A stretch of 64,000 nt of DNA from contig JADJBP010000004.1 of assembly GCA_016703625.1 (NCBI GenBank), positions 248,001 to 312,000 of the forward strand, written 5' to 3'. Below are positions 48,645-57,375 of the stretch, one piece after another (the stretch's first letter is position 1; each line of letters begins with the position of its first letter). This stretch comes from Chitinophagaceae bacterium (lineage in GTDB: Bacteria > Bacteroidota > Bacteroidia > Chitinophagales > Chitinophagaceae). Under the pieces are notes generated by a model. The model was given only the letters and a program-made list of their open reading frames with translations, was not told where the DNA came from and did not search any database. A program made the position numbers and the translations under genes.

Positions 48645-50198
48645 ATGAAAAAACCCAGAACTGGCCTGCTGCGCTTATTACAAAAAGCTTTTAAACAGGC
48701 ATTAATAAAATATGAACCCGGTTCTGTAAAACCTGAAAGGATGGATGCTTCGCGGAGGGATTTTTTACGGAAAGCCTTTATGGGTGCAGCAGGTTTAACA
48801 ACAGCGGGGGCGATGGCTCAAACCACTTACCTGGAGCGCTTAGCCGGGGGACCGCAAAAATTTTCGATCGGTATTCTCGGCGCCGGCGTTGCCGGTTTGC
48901 ACGCTGCTTATGTGCTGCAAAATGCCAATATCTGGTCAACCGTTTTTGAAGCAGGCGGCAGAACCGGTGGCAGAATGTATACTGCAACCGGTATGATGGG
49001 AAAGGGTATTACCACCGAACTGGGTGGAGAATTTGTTGACAGTAATCATACCGATATCTTAAACCTGGCAAAGGCATTTGGACTGGGGTTGGTTGATACT
49101 GAAAAAGACGATAAACTCATACGCCAGATCTTTCATTTCAACGGTAAAAAATATACGGCCAAAGACCTGGTAAAGGCATTACAACCCTATGTACAAAGTA
49201 TCAAGGCCGATATTGATTCGCTGCCAGAATCTATCACTTACAAAGACTTTGGCAATGCCGATACCTTTGACAGGATGTCCATCGCCGTTTACCTGGATGC
49301 AAAGGGGATCAGCGGCTGGCTGAGAAATATGCTTGATGTTGCATTTACCACTGAGTATGGTTTGGATATTACAGAACAGTCTGCCATTAACCTGTTGTTT
49401 TTGTTTGACCCCGAACACGCAGGAGAGGAATTGTTTGGCGAAAGTGATGAACGTTATAAAATTGCAGGCGGCAACCAGCGGATCGTAGATGAACTGGCCA
49501 AACGCATTCCGCCGGTAAAGACCGGGTTCGAGGTTTCAAAAATACGTTCGGAAGGAAAGGGATTTGAAGTGAGTTTCACCAACGGGCACACGCAAAAATT
49601 CGACTACCTGGTTTGTACCATTCCGTTCACAAAACTGAGAAGCATCATGCTGGAAATAGACGGCATGACCGAAGTAAAGAAAAAATGTATTGCTGAACTT
49701 GGATATGGAAAGAATGCAAAGATGTTTGCAGGGTTTAAAACGCGTTACTGGCGAAAACAGGGAGCCAGCGGGCAGGTATTTACCGACCAGCCTTTTCAAC
49801 TGGGCTGGGACGGATCTCAACTGCAGCCCGGAACTGTAGGTGGGTATACTTTTTTAACGGGTGGCATCATGAGTGAACAGATGATCGATAAAACAGTTCC
49901 CGAAAAAGTACAAGAATATGTTTCGCAGCTGGAAAAAATATTTCCGGGTGCTGCTGAAAATTACAACGGCATCAATAAAATATTTTACTGGCCCACTCAC
50001 CCGCATACGCTTGGCAGTTATGCCTGTTATAAACCCGGGCAATGGACAACCATTGGCGGCGCCGAAATAGAACCTGTTGGGAATATGCTCTTTGCCGGGG
50101 AGCATTGCAGCAGCGATTTCCAGGGTTATATGAATGGCGGTGCAGAAACCGGGAGGAGGGCAGCGGAGGAACTGGTGAAAAGCCTCACCCCTGCCTAA
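48645..50198 (+). CDS. Tat-exported flavin amine oxidase
   Basis: 517 residues. The twin-arginine signal SRRDFLRKAFMGAAG sits at about 31-45 and is followed by a hydrophobic stretch, so a folded FAD enzyme is exported. FAD-binding GAGVAGLHAAYVL, then EAGGRTGGRM, and C-terminal LFAGEHCSSDFQGYMNGGAE are monoamine-oxidase family signatures. Oxidises an amine to aldehyde or imine; substrate unknown. The last codons (SLTPA and stop) lie within a palindromic repeat element, so the C terminus may have been rewritten by its insertion. Confidence 0.88.
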   Translation: MKKPRTGLLRLLQKAFKQALIKYEPGSVKPERMDASRRDFLRKAFMGAAGLTTAGAMAQTTYLERLAGGPQKFSIGILGAGVAGLHAAYVLQNANIWSTVFEAGGRTGGRMYTATGMMGKGITTELGGEFVDSNHTDILNLAKAFGLGLVDTEKDDKLIRQIFHFNGKKYTAKDLVKALQPYVQSIKADIDSLPESITYKDFGNADTFDRMSIAVYLDAKGISGWLRNMLDVAFTTEYGLDITEQSAINLLFLFDPEHAGEELFGESDERYKIAGGNQRIVDELAKRIPPVKTGFEVSKIRSEGKGFEVSFTNGHTQKFDYLVCTIPFTKLRSIMLEIDGMTEVKKKCIAELGYGKNAKMFAGFKTRYWRKQGASGQVFTDQPFQLGWDGSQLQPGTVGGYTFLTGGIMSEQMIDKTVPEKVQEYVSQLEKIFPGAAENYNGINKIFYWPTHPHTLGSYACYKPGQWTTIGGAEIEPVGNMLFAGEHCSSDFQGYMNGGAETGRRAAEELVKSLTPA

Positions 50199-50238
50199 CG
50201 GCAGGCAGGCCCAACCCCCTCTCCGGTGGAGAGGGGGC
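50183..50238. repeat. Palindromic repeat element at the amine oxidase stop
   Basis: CCTCACCCC, a nested CTGCC/GGCAG hairpin, then CCCCCTCTCC (50215-50224) and GGAGAGGGGG (50228-50237). Same design as the elements in trpE and rnpB. It contains the gene's stop codon (50196-50198) and, with CTTAG after it, may act as a 3' hairpin. Confidence 0.75.
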
Positions 50239-50292
50239 TTAGAGCTCATAATTTTTATGAGTTTTTAAACCTGGTTAAACCCGGATAAAAAT

Positions 50293-51156
50293 TCAATTAT
50301 TTTTTTCATCTGAATACAGCAACCTGAATGCATTGAATATAGCCTGGTGGCCAATGGTTGCATGGTCTTCCTGTGGCAGGTAATCAAAATGAACCTGTAC
50401 CGTTTTACTTTTTGTTGAGCTGATCTTTTCGGCCAGTACATTGGCGTCCACTTCCATTACACGTGGGTTTGGGCTAGGGGTGAGGCCTTCTTTTCCAACC
50501 CCAATATAAATACCCGTTACCTGGTTAAAGCTTTCCAGCAGGAGTGTTGATGAAAGCTGCAGCAGCGAACCGTTGTCCCACCATAAGCTGGGACTTATAA
50601 TTATATATTTATTGAAAAGCATCGGTTTTTTCAGTAGAATTTCAGTGGCCAATAGTCCGCCCAGCGATTGACCAATGATCGTCCTGGTTCTATTGGCCTT
50701 ATATTTTTTTTCAATGAATGGCTGCAATTCTTTTTCAATAAAATTGATGAAAGCAGCCGAACCGCCGGATGTAGGCGACATTTTTTTATCTTCGGCCAGT
50801 GATGAAGGAAAAGTGAGATCCCTCCGCCTGTCGGTATTTGCAATGCCAACCACAATGCTTTTGGGTACGCGGTTTATCCAGGAAAAATTATTGAACTGCA
50901 CCAGGCCGGCAACATGAATAAAATCCTCATCGGCCGAACCATCCAGCAAATAGATCACCGGGTATTTGGAAGAATCATTTTTATGGTAACCTTCCGGCAG
51001 GTAAATATTCAGTATTCTTTTTTCTGCCAGGATCGTAGATGGGAGTTCTTCAATAACACCCAGTACAAATGGTTTGGTTGCAGGATCTTTTCCTGTTTGT
51101 GCAAACGAAACAGTAATAAAACAGGACAGTAAAAAAATACAGGTTAATTTTTTCAT
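50293..51156 (-). CDS. Exported alpha/beta hydrolase (esterase, COG2819 type)
   Basis: 287 residues from the ATG at 51156. Signal peptide (CFITVSFAQ), then an esterase D-like fold: YPVIYLLDGSADEDF, nucleophile elbow IIGQSLGGLLAT, ISPSLWWDN and a C-terminal His (EDHATIGHQAIF). Family members hydrolyse enterobactin esters, acyl-CoA-like thioesters or simple esters; no siderophore genes adjoin, so substrate is open. Intact. Confidence 0.85.
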   Translation of the reverse strand: MKKLTCIFLLSCFITVSFAQTGKDPATKPFVLGVIEELPSTILAEKRILNIYLPEGYHKNDSSKYPVIYLLDGSADEDFIHVAGLVQFNNFSWINRVPKSIVVGIANTDRRRDLTFPSSLAEDKKMSPTSGGSAAFINFIEKELQPFIEKKYKANRTRTIIGQSLGGLLATEILLKKPMLFNKYIIISPSLWWDNGSLLQLSSTLLLESFNQVTGIYIGVGKEGLTPSPNPRVMEVDANVLAEKISSTKSKTVQVHFDYLPQEDHATIGHQAIFNAFRLLYSDEKNN

Positions 51157-51190
51157 TTGTTTGTGGTTGCCCGATGCAAACATCAGGCAA

Positions 51191-51722
51191 TTATTTTATG
51201 GTCAATGAATTGAAGATCCTTTTCCCCGGTTCATTCCATTCTACCCGGTTTTCAACAGTACAGTTAAATGTACAAATTAAGAGGCGGCCATCAAGATCTG
51301 TAAAGAACAACAGGTTATATATTTTGGTATCTATGGCCTGGGTAACCACTTCTAAATACCCTACTTTTCTTCCATTGATCTCTTTGATGCCATTTCCTTC
51401 CCATTCGGCAGTGGGAAATGAAGATTTAAAAAGTAGAAATAAAAACCTTTTTATAGGATTCAAGTTGTTGCTGCGATGCCCTGCTGGCAGTAAGGTTAAA
51501 TGCAATATTCACTGTACCGTTCTCATCCGAATAAACCAGTGTGGGCCTGTTTTCTGAGGGATATTTTAGCAGGAGCATTTCTTCGGGCATGATACCAAAA
51601 TGTTTGGGCAAAAGAATTTCCACTTTACCTTCAAGGATCTCTTTCTTTTCCAGTTCAACAGGGTCAAACTTCCAGGATATTAAAATGCTGCAGAGCAGGC
51701 CTGCTATTAATAAATGCTTCAT
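51191..51722 (-). CDS. Small exported protein of unknown function, one frameshift
   Basis: About 177 residues. A hydrophobic N terminus (MKHLLIAGLLCSILISW) and KVEILLPKHFGIMPEEMLLL, NGTVNIAFNLTASRASQQQL; removing one T near 51433 continues as FKSSFPTAEWEGNGIKEING and ends FNCTVENRVEWNEPGKRIF. Beta-rich with conserved-looking strands but no family I can name. It is 34 bases upstream of the esterase gene on the same strand. Confidence 0.6.
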
Positions 51723-51779
51723 TTGCCAAATGTAAGCGTTTATTGCATTCTTCCTTTTGCCTGCCCGTAAAATGAGGAA

Positions 51780-52360
51780 TTATACCCTTAACGATCCACG
51801 GAAACCCCGGGCAGCATAATAAGATTCTGCACCGTTGTGATACACGAATACCTGGCCATAGCGGAAATCAGCAAAGATGGCGCCGCCGAGTTTGCGGATA
51901 CCGGTGGGTGTTTGTATCCAGCTGGATGTTTTGGTATCAAAATTTCCTCCCGCTTTTTGGCGGGACTGCAGGTACCGGTACTGCTCTTCTGTTAACAGTT
52001 CAATACCCATTACTGCTGCCATATTCATGGCACTGTCCTTCGGTTTATTTTCTTTCCTCGCCTGCAGCGCTGCATCGTCGTAACAAATACTTCTGCGTCC
52101 ATTGGGACTTTCCGCCGAACAATCATAAAAAATAAATTCGCCTGTCTTTTTATCAAGATCAACAACATCCGGTTCACCACCTGTGCTTTCCATTTCAAAG
52201 AGTGCCCATAGTTTGACAGGATTTTTTTTCAGCCTTGCCTGAACATCAGCCCAGTTGATGCCCTTATGCCGGTCCATGTTCTTTTCAAAACGGGCTTTTA
52301 ATGTATTGAGCAGGGCTTCTGTTTGTGTGGATGACAATTCTTTTTATTTTTTGTTGCCAT
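51780..52360 (-). CDS. DUF4256 family protein, 5' frameshift
   Basis: About 193 residues. KLWALFEMESTGGEPDVV, FYDCSAESPNGRRSICYD and FDTKTSSWIQTPTGIRKLGG are DUF4256 signatures; function unknown, cytosolic. The visible frame starts at a TTG at 52337, but an ATG at 52360 followed by ATKNKK and a one-base correction gives a better N terminus (MATKNKKELSSTQTEALLN). Ends with AARGFRGSLRV. Confidence 0.8.
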
Positions 52361-52516
52361 GATGCTTATTTTATTTTTTTAGAGATCATAATAAAGTAAC
52401 AAAAAAATTAAAACCTAAAACCTAAAAACCATGTATAAATGATCAGTTTCATTGCCAATAACGGGCAGGAGAGAAATGACAACTATTCATTAGTTTGCCC
52501 GATTGCACCAGGATTA

Positions 52517-53017
52517 CTAATCCAAGACCACTTTTGTCCCCGGCAGCAGGTCATGGATGGCGACCTCACCTTTTTTGATGATAAAGTAGATGATATAAAT
52601 TACAATAAGCCCGTTGGCCAGGTACAGAAATAAATTCACTTCTGGGTTGACGGAAAAATAAATGGGTACCAGCCCGATATGCGTGATCTCCCAGGGCAAT
52701 AGTTTAACAAATGTGCGGGTAAAGGATTGCTTAATGCTGATCTTTTCATTGGCATTACCGATAACTTTTAGATGCATCAATCTTTTCCCAATGGTAGATT
52801 GCCGGGCTGACATTTCCTGCAGAATAAAATAAAGCCAAATGGGAACGGAAACTGTAGATAAAACCCAGAAATAAATATGGTAAGGCTGGGTAAAATATTT
52901 AAAAGGCACCCCGTCAAAAACTTTGTAGGTAATAAGTTGCGGTAACAAACAGGCGCACCACATGATCAAAAAGTCGATAAAATAGGCGAGGGGCCTTTTA
53001 ATGATTAAGCCGTTCAT
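52517..53017 (-). CDS. RDD family membrane protein
   Basis: 166 residues, intact. RPLAYFIDFLIMW holds the Arg-Asp pair of the RDD family, with three or four hydrophobic helices, and STIGKRLMHLKVIG then HDLLPGTKVV complete the signature. Inner membrane; relatives are implicated in ion transport or osmotic tolerance. Separated from the cupin gene by only 9 bases on the same strand, so probably cotranscribed. Confidence 0.85.
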   Translation of the reverse strand: MNGLIIKRPLAYFIDFLIMWCACLLPQLITYKVFDGVPFKYFTQPYHIYFWVLSTVSVPIWLYFILQEMSARQSTIGKRLMHLKVIGNANEKISIKQSFTRTFVKLLPWEITHIGLVPIYFSVNPEVNLFLYLANGLIVIYIIYFIIKKGEVAIHDLLPGTKVVLD

Positions 53018-53026
53018 ATATGCAGA

Positions 53027-53569
53027 TTATTTTATTGCCGGCGGTGCATCCGCAAATTTTTTGAACTTACCGGTGAGTTTACCAATGAACAACAGGATCG
53101 GGAAAATGATCAGCTTAACCGGTTTGGGAATAACCAGCATATCCATTTCTGTTTTGTATTTTGTTAAAAGAAAAGCTGCATCAAAAGGGCCTGGCTTGTC
53201 ATCATTGGCCTCGTTTGCAGACTGGTAAACCTGTTTTATAAAATACTCATAGTTGTTTGAAGGTTTTACATAGCCCGAATAGTGATTCCTTTCGTTGCCC
53301 TCGTTCCAAAACCTGTGGGCTTCACCGGCAGCAAAAATGTATTCTTCTCCTTCGGCCAGGGAAAACTCTTTCGTCAATGTTTTTACACGCAGTTTACCTT
53401 TTAGCAGTTTTAGTTTCTCTTCCTGCTTAAAATGAACATGCATGGGTAGCCCAATACCTGGCTCATCCATGCCTTCAAACTCAGTTAATTGTCCGCCTGT
53501 TTCTGCAGCCGACCTGGTGATAATAAGCGTTTCACCATTCTTGTTGAGTTGTAATGTTTCAGGGTTCAT
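53027..53569 (-). CDS. Cupin-domain protein
   Basis: 180 residues. PGIGLPMHVHFKQEEKLKLL and EGEEYIFAAGEAHRFWNEG supply the two cupin motifs, with metal-ligand candidates HxH and Glu in the first and His in the second. The C-terminal part has a hydrophobic helix (KLIIFPILLFIGKLTGKFKK). Could be a small dioxygenase or a binding protein. First gene of the pair with the RDD protein. Confidence 0.78.
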   Translation of the reverse strand: MNPETLQLNKNGETLIITRSAAETGGQLTEFEGMDEPGIGLPMHVHFKQEEKLKLLKGKLRVKTLTKEFSLAEGEEYIFAAGEAHRFWNEGNERNHYSGYVKPSNNYEYFIKQVYQSANEANDDKPGPFDAAFLLTKYKTEMDMLVIPKPVKLIIFPILLFIGKLTGKFKKFADAPPAIK

Positions 53570-53651
53570 ATTGCTGTTTGGTTTAGTAAATATGAATTAG
53601 TTAGAATGATAAGAAATTCTTTTATCTAAATAACCTCATATAAACTTCTAA

Positions 53652-54044
53652 TCAGGGAGTCTGTACAGCGAGACTATAATAAGATTTTCCATCTACCTGG
53701 TATGCTACATAACACCCAGCCTGACGGCCGTTTATCATTTGTATATCTACTTCTTGAACTGTATTAGGTTGCAATGTTTTCAATTGCTGTTCAGAAAGCT
53801 TTATATTAATACTGCCATCCTCATTTTTTGGGATGATTTTATCCAGTTGATCGTCGGAAAATTTAACAGAAATTGAGCCATCTGAATTAATTGGAATGGA
53901 CTGATAATTTGGATTTAGTTTTGAACTTATTAAATCTTTAGCATTCACTGATGTAACAGAATAAATCATAAACCCAAAAGAAGCCATAAACAATGATGAA
54001 CCTATCATCAATTTGTACCAGTTGGTTAAGATAAAATTTTTCAT
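53652..54044 (-). CDS. Single-pass membrane protein of unknown function
   Basis: 130 residues. One N-terminal helix (LMIGSSLFMASFGFMIYSV) then two related segments, DGSISVKFSDDQLDKIIP and DGSINIKLSEQQLKTLQP, an internal duplication, and a C-terminal beta part with Cys (GRQAGCYVAYQVDGKSYYSL). No family recognised. Monocistronic. Confidence 0.6.
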   Translation of the reverse strand: MKNFILTNWYKLMIGSSLFMASFGFMIYSVTSVNAKDLISSKLNPNYQSIPINSDGSISVKFSDDQLDKIIPKNEDGSINIKLSEQQLKTLQPNTVQEVDIQMINGRQAGCYVAYQVDGKSYYSLAVQTP

Positions 54045-54298
54045 GTTATTTATTTAAGTTATTAATTTACTATTAATATAAACTGGAACTAGCTTGCCGA
54101 TAACGGTATCATGTACGCTATGATATGCTATTAAATTATTCATTTCTATTTAAAATATAACCAGAAAATAAAAACTTAATACTATACTTTTAATTGCCGG
54201 GTTATACATAGGAGTAATTATACAATTACAATACAATATATAAAAAAATAATATAAAAGCACACTAATCCATCCCAAAAATTATAAACTACCTTTGCC
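54045..54298. other. AT-rich intergenic region upstream of rnpB
   Basis: About 250 bases dominated by A/T runs between the divergent membrane protein gene and rnpB; it must hold the rnpB promoter. No coding frame seen. Confidence 0.45.
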
Positions 54299-54299
54299 A

Positions 54300-54749
54300 C
54301 CTATCAGCCGGGTTATCGTTTCCCGATTTATCGGGAGAAGGAAAGTCCGGACAGCAAAGAGCAACACACCGGTTAATGGCCGGTCCCGTTTATAGCGGGG
54401 AGACAGTGCCACAGAAAATTACTGCCTTCTCCCTCTCCTTTGGAGAGGGTCGGGAAGTGAGGCTGAAAACGTGAGGTAAGAGCTCACGGGTTTTTGCAGT
54501 AATGCAATTACCGGGTAAACCTTGTGTGCTGTAATGCCACGTATATCAGCGTTCCGGCTTGCCGGTAAAGGGCGGCTCGCCCGATCACTGCACTGCAGTA
54601 ACGTTGAAGGGTAGGCAGCAAGATCGTAACAGTAATGTTGCGGCAAGATAAATGATGACCTTATCTGAATGTGGTGAGGTGGGGAGGGGAAACCCTCCTT
54701 CGCTGAAGCTACGGAGGGTAAACAGAATCCGGCTTACAGGCTGATAGAT
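54300..54749 (+). ncRNA. rnpB: RNase P RNA (bacterial type A)
   Basis: Catalytic RNA that cuts the 5' leader of pre-tRNA. P1 is CTATCAG (54301-54307) with CTGATAG (54741-54747). Conserved blocks in order: GAAGGAAAGTCCGGACAGC, GTGCCACAGAAAATTACTGC, GTGAGGTAAGAGCTCACGG, GCAAGATAAATGATGACC and ACAGAATCCGGCTTACAGGC. The hairpin at 54431-54462, in the variable P12 position, is a copy of the palindromic repeat also found in trpE. A second palindrome (CCCTCC...GGAGGG, 54702-54719) sits in the P18/P19 region. Followed by a terminator. Confidence 0.95.
54431..54462 (-). repeat. Palindromic repeat element inside rnpB
   Basis: CCCTCTCC (54431-54438), TTT, GGAGAGGG (54442-54449), then TCGGGAAGTGAGG. Read on the minus strand it is CCTCAC-ttCCCga-CCCTCTCC-aaa-GGAGAGGG, the same order of blocks as at 2245 and 50183. 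Confidence 0.75.
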
Positions 54750-54756
54750 TTTATAA

Positions 54757-54783
54757 AATCTCCCGCATTATGCGGGATTTTTT
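54757..54783 (+). terminator. Intrinsic terminator of rnpB
   Basis: TCCCGCA (54761-54767), TTA loop, TGCGGGA (54771-54777), then six or more T. Immediately after the rnpB P1 3' strand. Confidence 0.88.
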
Positions 54784-55095
54784 AATTATCTACTTTTTGT
54801 CTTGACACAATACTTCGACTTCGCTCAGTAGTAGCAAAAAAGTCAAGGCAGGAACGATTACAGCCTCCCGACTTTATCAGGACAGACTGTTCCTGCCGTA
54901 CAGCTATGTTCATCTGTTGTGCTACTGTAGCTTCAACTGTGGTAATTATATTCTTAGAAAAATGCTATATGCGAAACTGTTTGCAGACTTTCTGAAAAAG
55001 AAAAAGAGCCTTTGATTAAAAGACTCTTATACAAATTAACGTATTAACGAATTAACGAATTAACGTATTAACGGATAAACGTTTAAACCTTAAAC
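54784..55095. other. Repeat-rich intergenic region between rnpB and the hydrolase gene
   Basis: No gene. Holds a TTCGACTTCGCTCAGTA half-element (54813-54830), an imperfect palindrome GGCAGGAAC (54847-54855)/GTTCCTGCC (54889-54897) and the octamer array below. Confidence 0.55.
55035..55074. repeat. Octamer tandem repeat ATTAACGA, five copies
   Basis: Five contiguous units ATTAAC + GT/GA/GG, then decaying copies (ATAAACGT). It lies about 20 bases beyond the stop of the minus-strand hydrolase gene. Second locus of the repeat at 38853. Confidence 0.8.
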
Positions 55096-56138
55096 TCATT
55101 TCTTAAAACTCCCCGCATCAACATCCTTAATAAACTTTATCAGTCCCGGGAAATAATTCTTCTGGTCGTCATACATGGCCATATGGCTGCCATCGGGACA
55201 AGCCAGGTAACGGCCGTTCTGTACCTGGGTACTCATCCATTTCATGTGCTCCGGATCCATGGTATCATGTGCACCGCCAATGGTTAGTGTTGGCGTTTTT
55301 ATTTTGGGGAGTTCTTTGCTGACATCCCAATTTATTAATTTACCGGCAATGCCAAACTCGCTGGGGCCCTGCATGGTAACGTAAAACGATTGGTTCATTT
55401 ACTTAAAGCACGGTTAAACGGCTCGGGCCACTTATCCAATGGAATGCGGCAGATATGTTTTGCATAAAAATTAGGCATCAGCAGTTCCATGTATTTTGGG
55501 TTGCTGAAATCGCCCTTTGCTTCTATCTGCCGGATGGTATCCAGCACTTTTGGATCGAACTGAGGCGCTAAAACCTCCTGTGCATATTTACCATACTGCG
55601 GACAACTGCTCATCATATTGCTGATGATGAGGCCTTTTAGATTGTCCTGGTATTTTAAGGCATACTGCATGGCCAATATGCCGCCCCAGCTATGTCCGAG
55701 AATGTAAAAATTATCCTTATTCAAATGCAATGCCTTGCGTACCTGTTCCACCTCTTCCACATAACGGTCAAGGTCCCATAAGGTGGTGTCATTGGGATTA
55801 TCGGAAAGCCCGCAGCCAAGCTGATCGTAATAAATGAACTCAATGTTCTGCGGCAATAAAAAACTTTCGAAGCATTCAAAATATTCGTGCGTGGCACCCG
55901 GACCGCCATTCAGCAGCAATACTTTTATTTTAGGGTTATCGCCCATGTATTTTGTCCATACTTTGAATGTGCCTTTGGGCGTTTCAATGGGTATAACGTT
56001 TACGCCGCCTGTTTGTACCTCGTCAAATAAATATTTGTTGATGGTGATCTCATCTTTACTTTTAAAAGGATTGCAGGAAAACAGGGCAGTGGCAATAAAC
56101 AGGAATAGTATTTTTTCATAAATAGTTATTTGGTACAA
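55096..56138 (-). CDS. Proline iminopeptidase-like alpha/beta hydrolase, one frameshift
   Basis: About 347 residues. Lipoprotein-type N terminus (LFIATALFSC), HGGPG-like oxyanion motif LLLNGGPGATHEY, nucleophile in LGHSWGGILAMQYA, acid in GAHDTMDPEH and His in CPDGSHMAMYDD. Relatives release N-terminal proline from peptides; an envelope-anchored form would act on periplasmic peptides. One base is missing near 55397 (A run), between FNRALSK and MNQSFYVTMQGPSEFG. Confidence 0.88.
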
Positions 56139-56218
56139 AGTAGAATTTATTTTTTAAACAGCAAATTATGTAAAAGGGAGGAGTGCATCAATTAGAAAAT
56201 TTACATTTTCAAATAGGA

Positions 56219-56289
56219 TGTCAGCCTGAGCTTGTCGAAGGCGGAATAATTTCGTTATCTAACCCGCCTTCGACAAGCTCAGGCTGACA
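56219..56289. repeat. Perfect 26-bp inverted repeat (GAGCTTGTCGAAGG element)
   Basis: Arms 56219-56244 and 56264-56289 are exact reverse complements (core CCTGAGCTTGTCGAAGGCGG) around a 19-base loop. It fills the gap between the hydrolase and GNAT genes, both minus strand. No T run, so it is not a classic terminator; half copies occur at 31101 and near 54813. Confidence 0.88.
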
Positions 56290-56310
56290 GTACAATAAAT
56301 AAAGAGATTT

Positions 56311-56909
56311 TTAAACAGCAAATTCACCAAAGATGCTCTTCTTTATCTCCGGCCATTCTTCCTGATAAAACTGAAAATAAACGGTATCCCTTACCGTTCC
56401 GTCGTCATTGATACTGTGCCTGCGCAAAACACCTTCTTTAACAGCGCCGATCTTCAGCATAGCTTTTTGTGATCTCAGGTTCAGCAGGCTGGTCTTCAGT
56501 TCTATACGGTTTAGCTGCAGTTGCTCAAAACCAAAAGAGAGCAACAGGAACTTGGCGTGTTTATTAAACCCCGTGCCGTGCAGGTCAGGGGTGTATCCAT
56601 GTCCAGCCAATTTCCAGTTTTTTTTTTGGCCAGGTCAATATTGCCAAAACGGGTGCTGCCTGCATATTGATTGGTTTGTTTATTGTAATAAGCAAAAGGG
56701 TATGATCTTTTTTGCTGCTTTTCCAGCAGGGCTGTTTCAAAATATTTTTTAAAATCACCGGGCTCTTTTATTTTGGCGGATGTAAATGACCATAGGTCGG
56801 TATGCCTAGTCACAGGCAGCAATAGTTCATAATGCTTTTCTTCCAGGAGTTCAATCCTTACCCATTCCTCTTCAAGGATCATCGGTTGATCAAGTAAATT
56901 TTGTCCCAT
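56311..56909 (-). CDS. GNAT family N-acetyltransferase (RimJ-like), frameshifts
   Basis: About 199 residues. RIELLEEKHYELLLPVTRH opening, NQYAGSTRFGNID, then after correction IGWTWIHPDLHGTGFNKHAK (acetyl-CoA loop) and LNRIELKTSLLNLRSQKAML, IGAVKEGVLRRH, the pattern of ribosomal-protein or spermidine-type acetyltransferases. Two shifts, in the A run near 56626 and near 56592. Last gene of the dapF cluster; overlaps the nudix gene by 20 bases. Confidence 0.82.
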
Positions 56910-57375
56910 TATTTTTTTCAGTTAACAATTTTACCACGTGTTTATCAATGGGCAGGGTAACGGTGTCGGGTGTAAGATCGGGCCAGTTTACAAACCGGAA
57001 AGTTTCAGTTTCGCCGGTTTCTTCATAGATCTTTACCTGTTGCGCATCAAAATCAAATGGGGTTGTCCGCAGCGGGGCAGTTATAGGTTCCAGTGCTTCA
57101 GCAAAATAGTAAATGGAGATGATCTGGTGCGCTTTATTAAAAGCGCTTTGCTGGTAAAAATCGGTGGTGTAAATATGATCGGTGACCTTTACTTTTAAAT
57201 TAAGCTCTTCCATGAATTCGCGTTGCAGGCAATCCCGGGTGCCTTCGCCAAACTCAAGCCCGCCGCCGGGGAACTTGGTGATGTATGCCCCGCGTATGAA
57301 TTCATCGCTTACCAGCACCTGGCGCTCAGCATTGAGCAAAATGCCATACACCCGGATGTTGAACATGCTGATCAT
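56890..57375 (-). CDS. NUDIX hydrolase
   Basis: 161 residues, intact. The nudix box is GGLEFGEGTRDCLQREFMEE, fitting Gx5Ex7REUxEE fully, so metal-dependent hydrolysis of a nucleoside diphosphate linked compound is expected; the substrate is unknown. The start at 57375 forms an ATGA overlap with the corA stop, which supports it over a Met three codons further on. Confidence 0.88.
   Translation of the reverse strand: MISMFNIRVYGILLNAERQVLVSDEFIRGAYITKFPGGGLEFGEGTRDCLQREFMEELNLKVKVTDHIYTTDFYQQSAFNKAHQIISIYYFAEALEPITAPLRTTPFDFDAQQVKIYEETGETETFRFVNWPDLTPDTVTLPIDKHVVKLLTEKNNGTKFT

Noticed and set aside
54419..54646. 75-codon minus-strand open frame
   Set aside because: Lies wholly within RNase P RNA.
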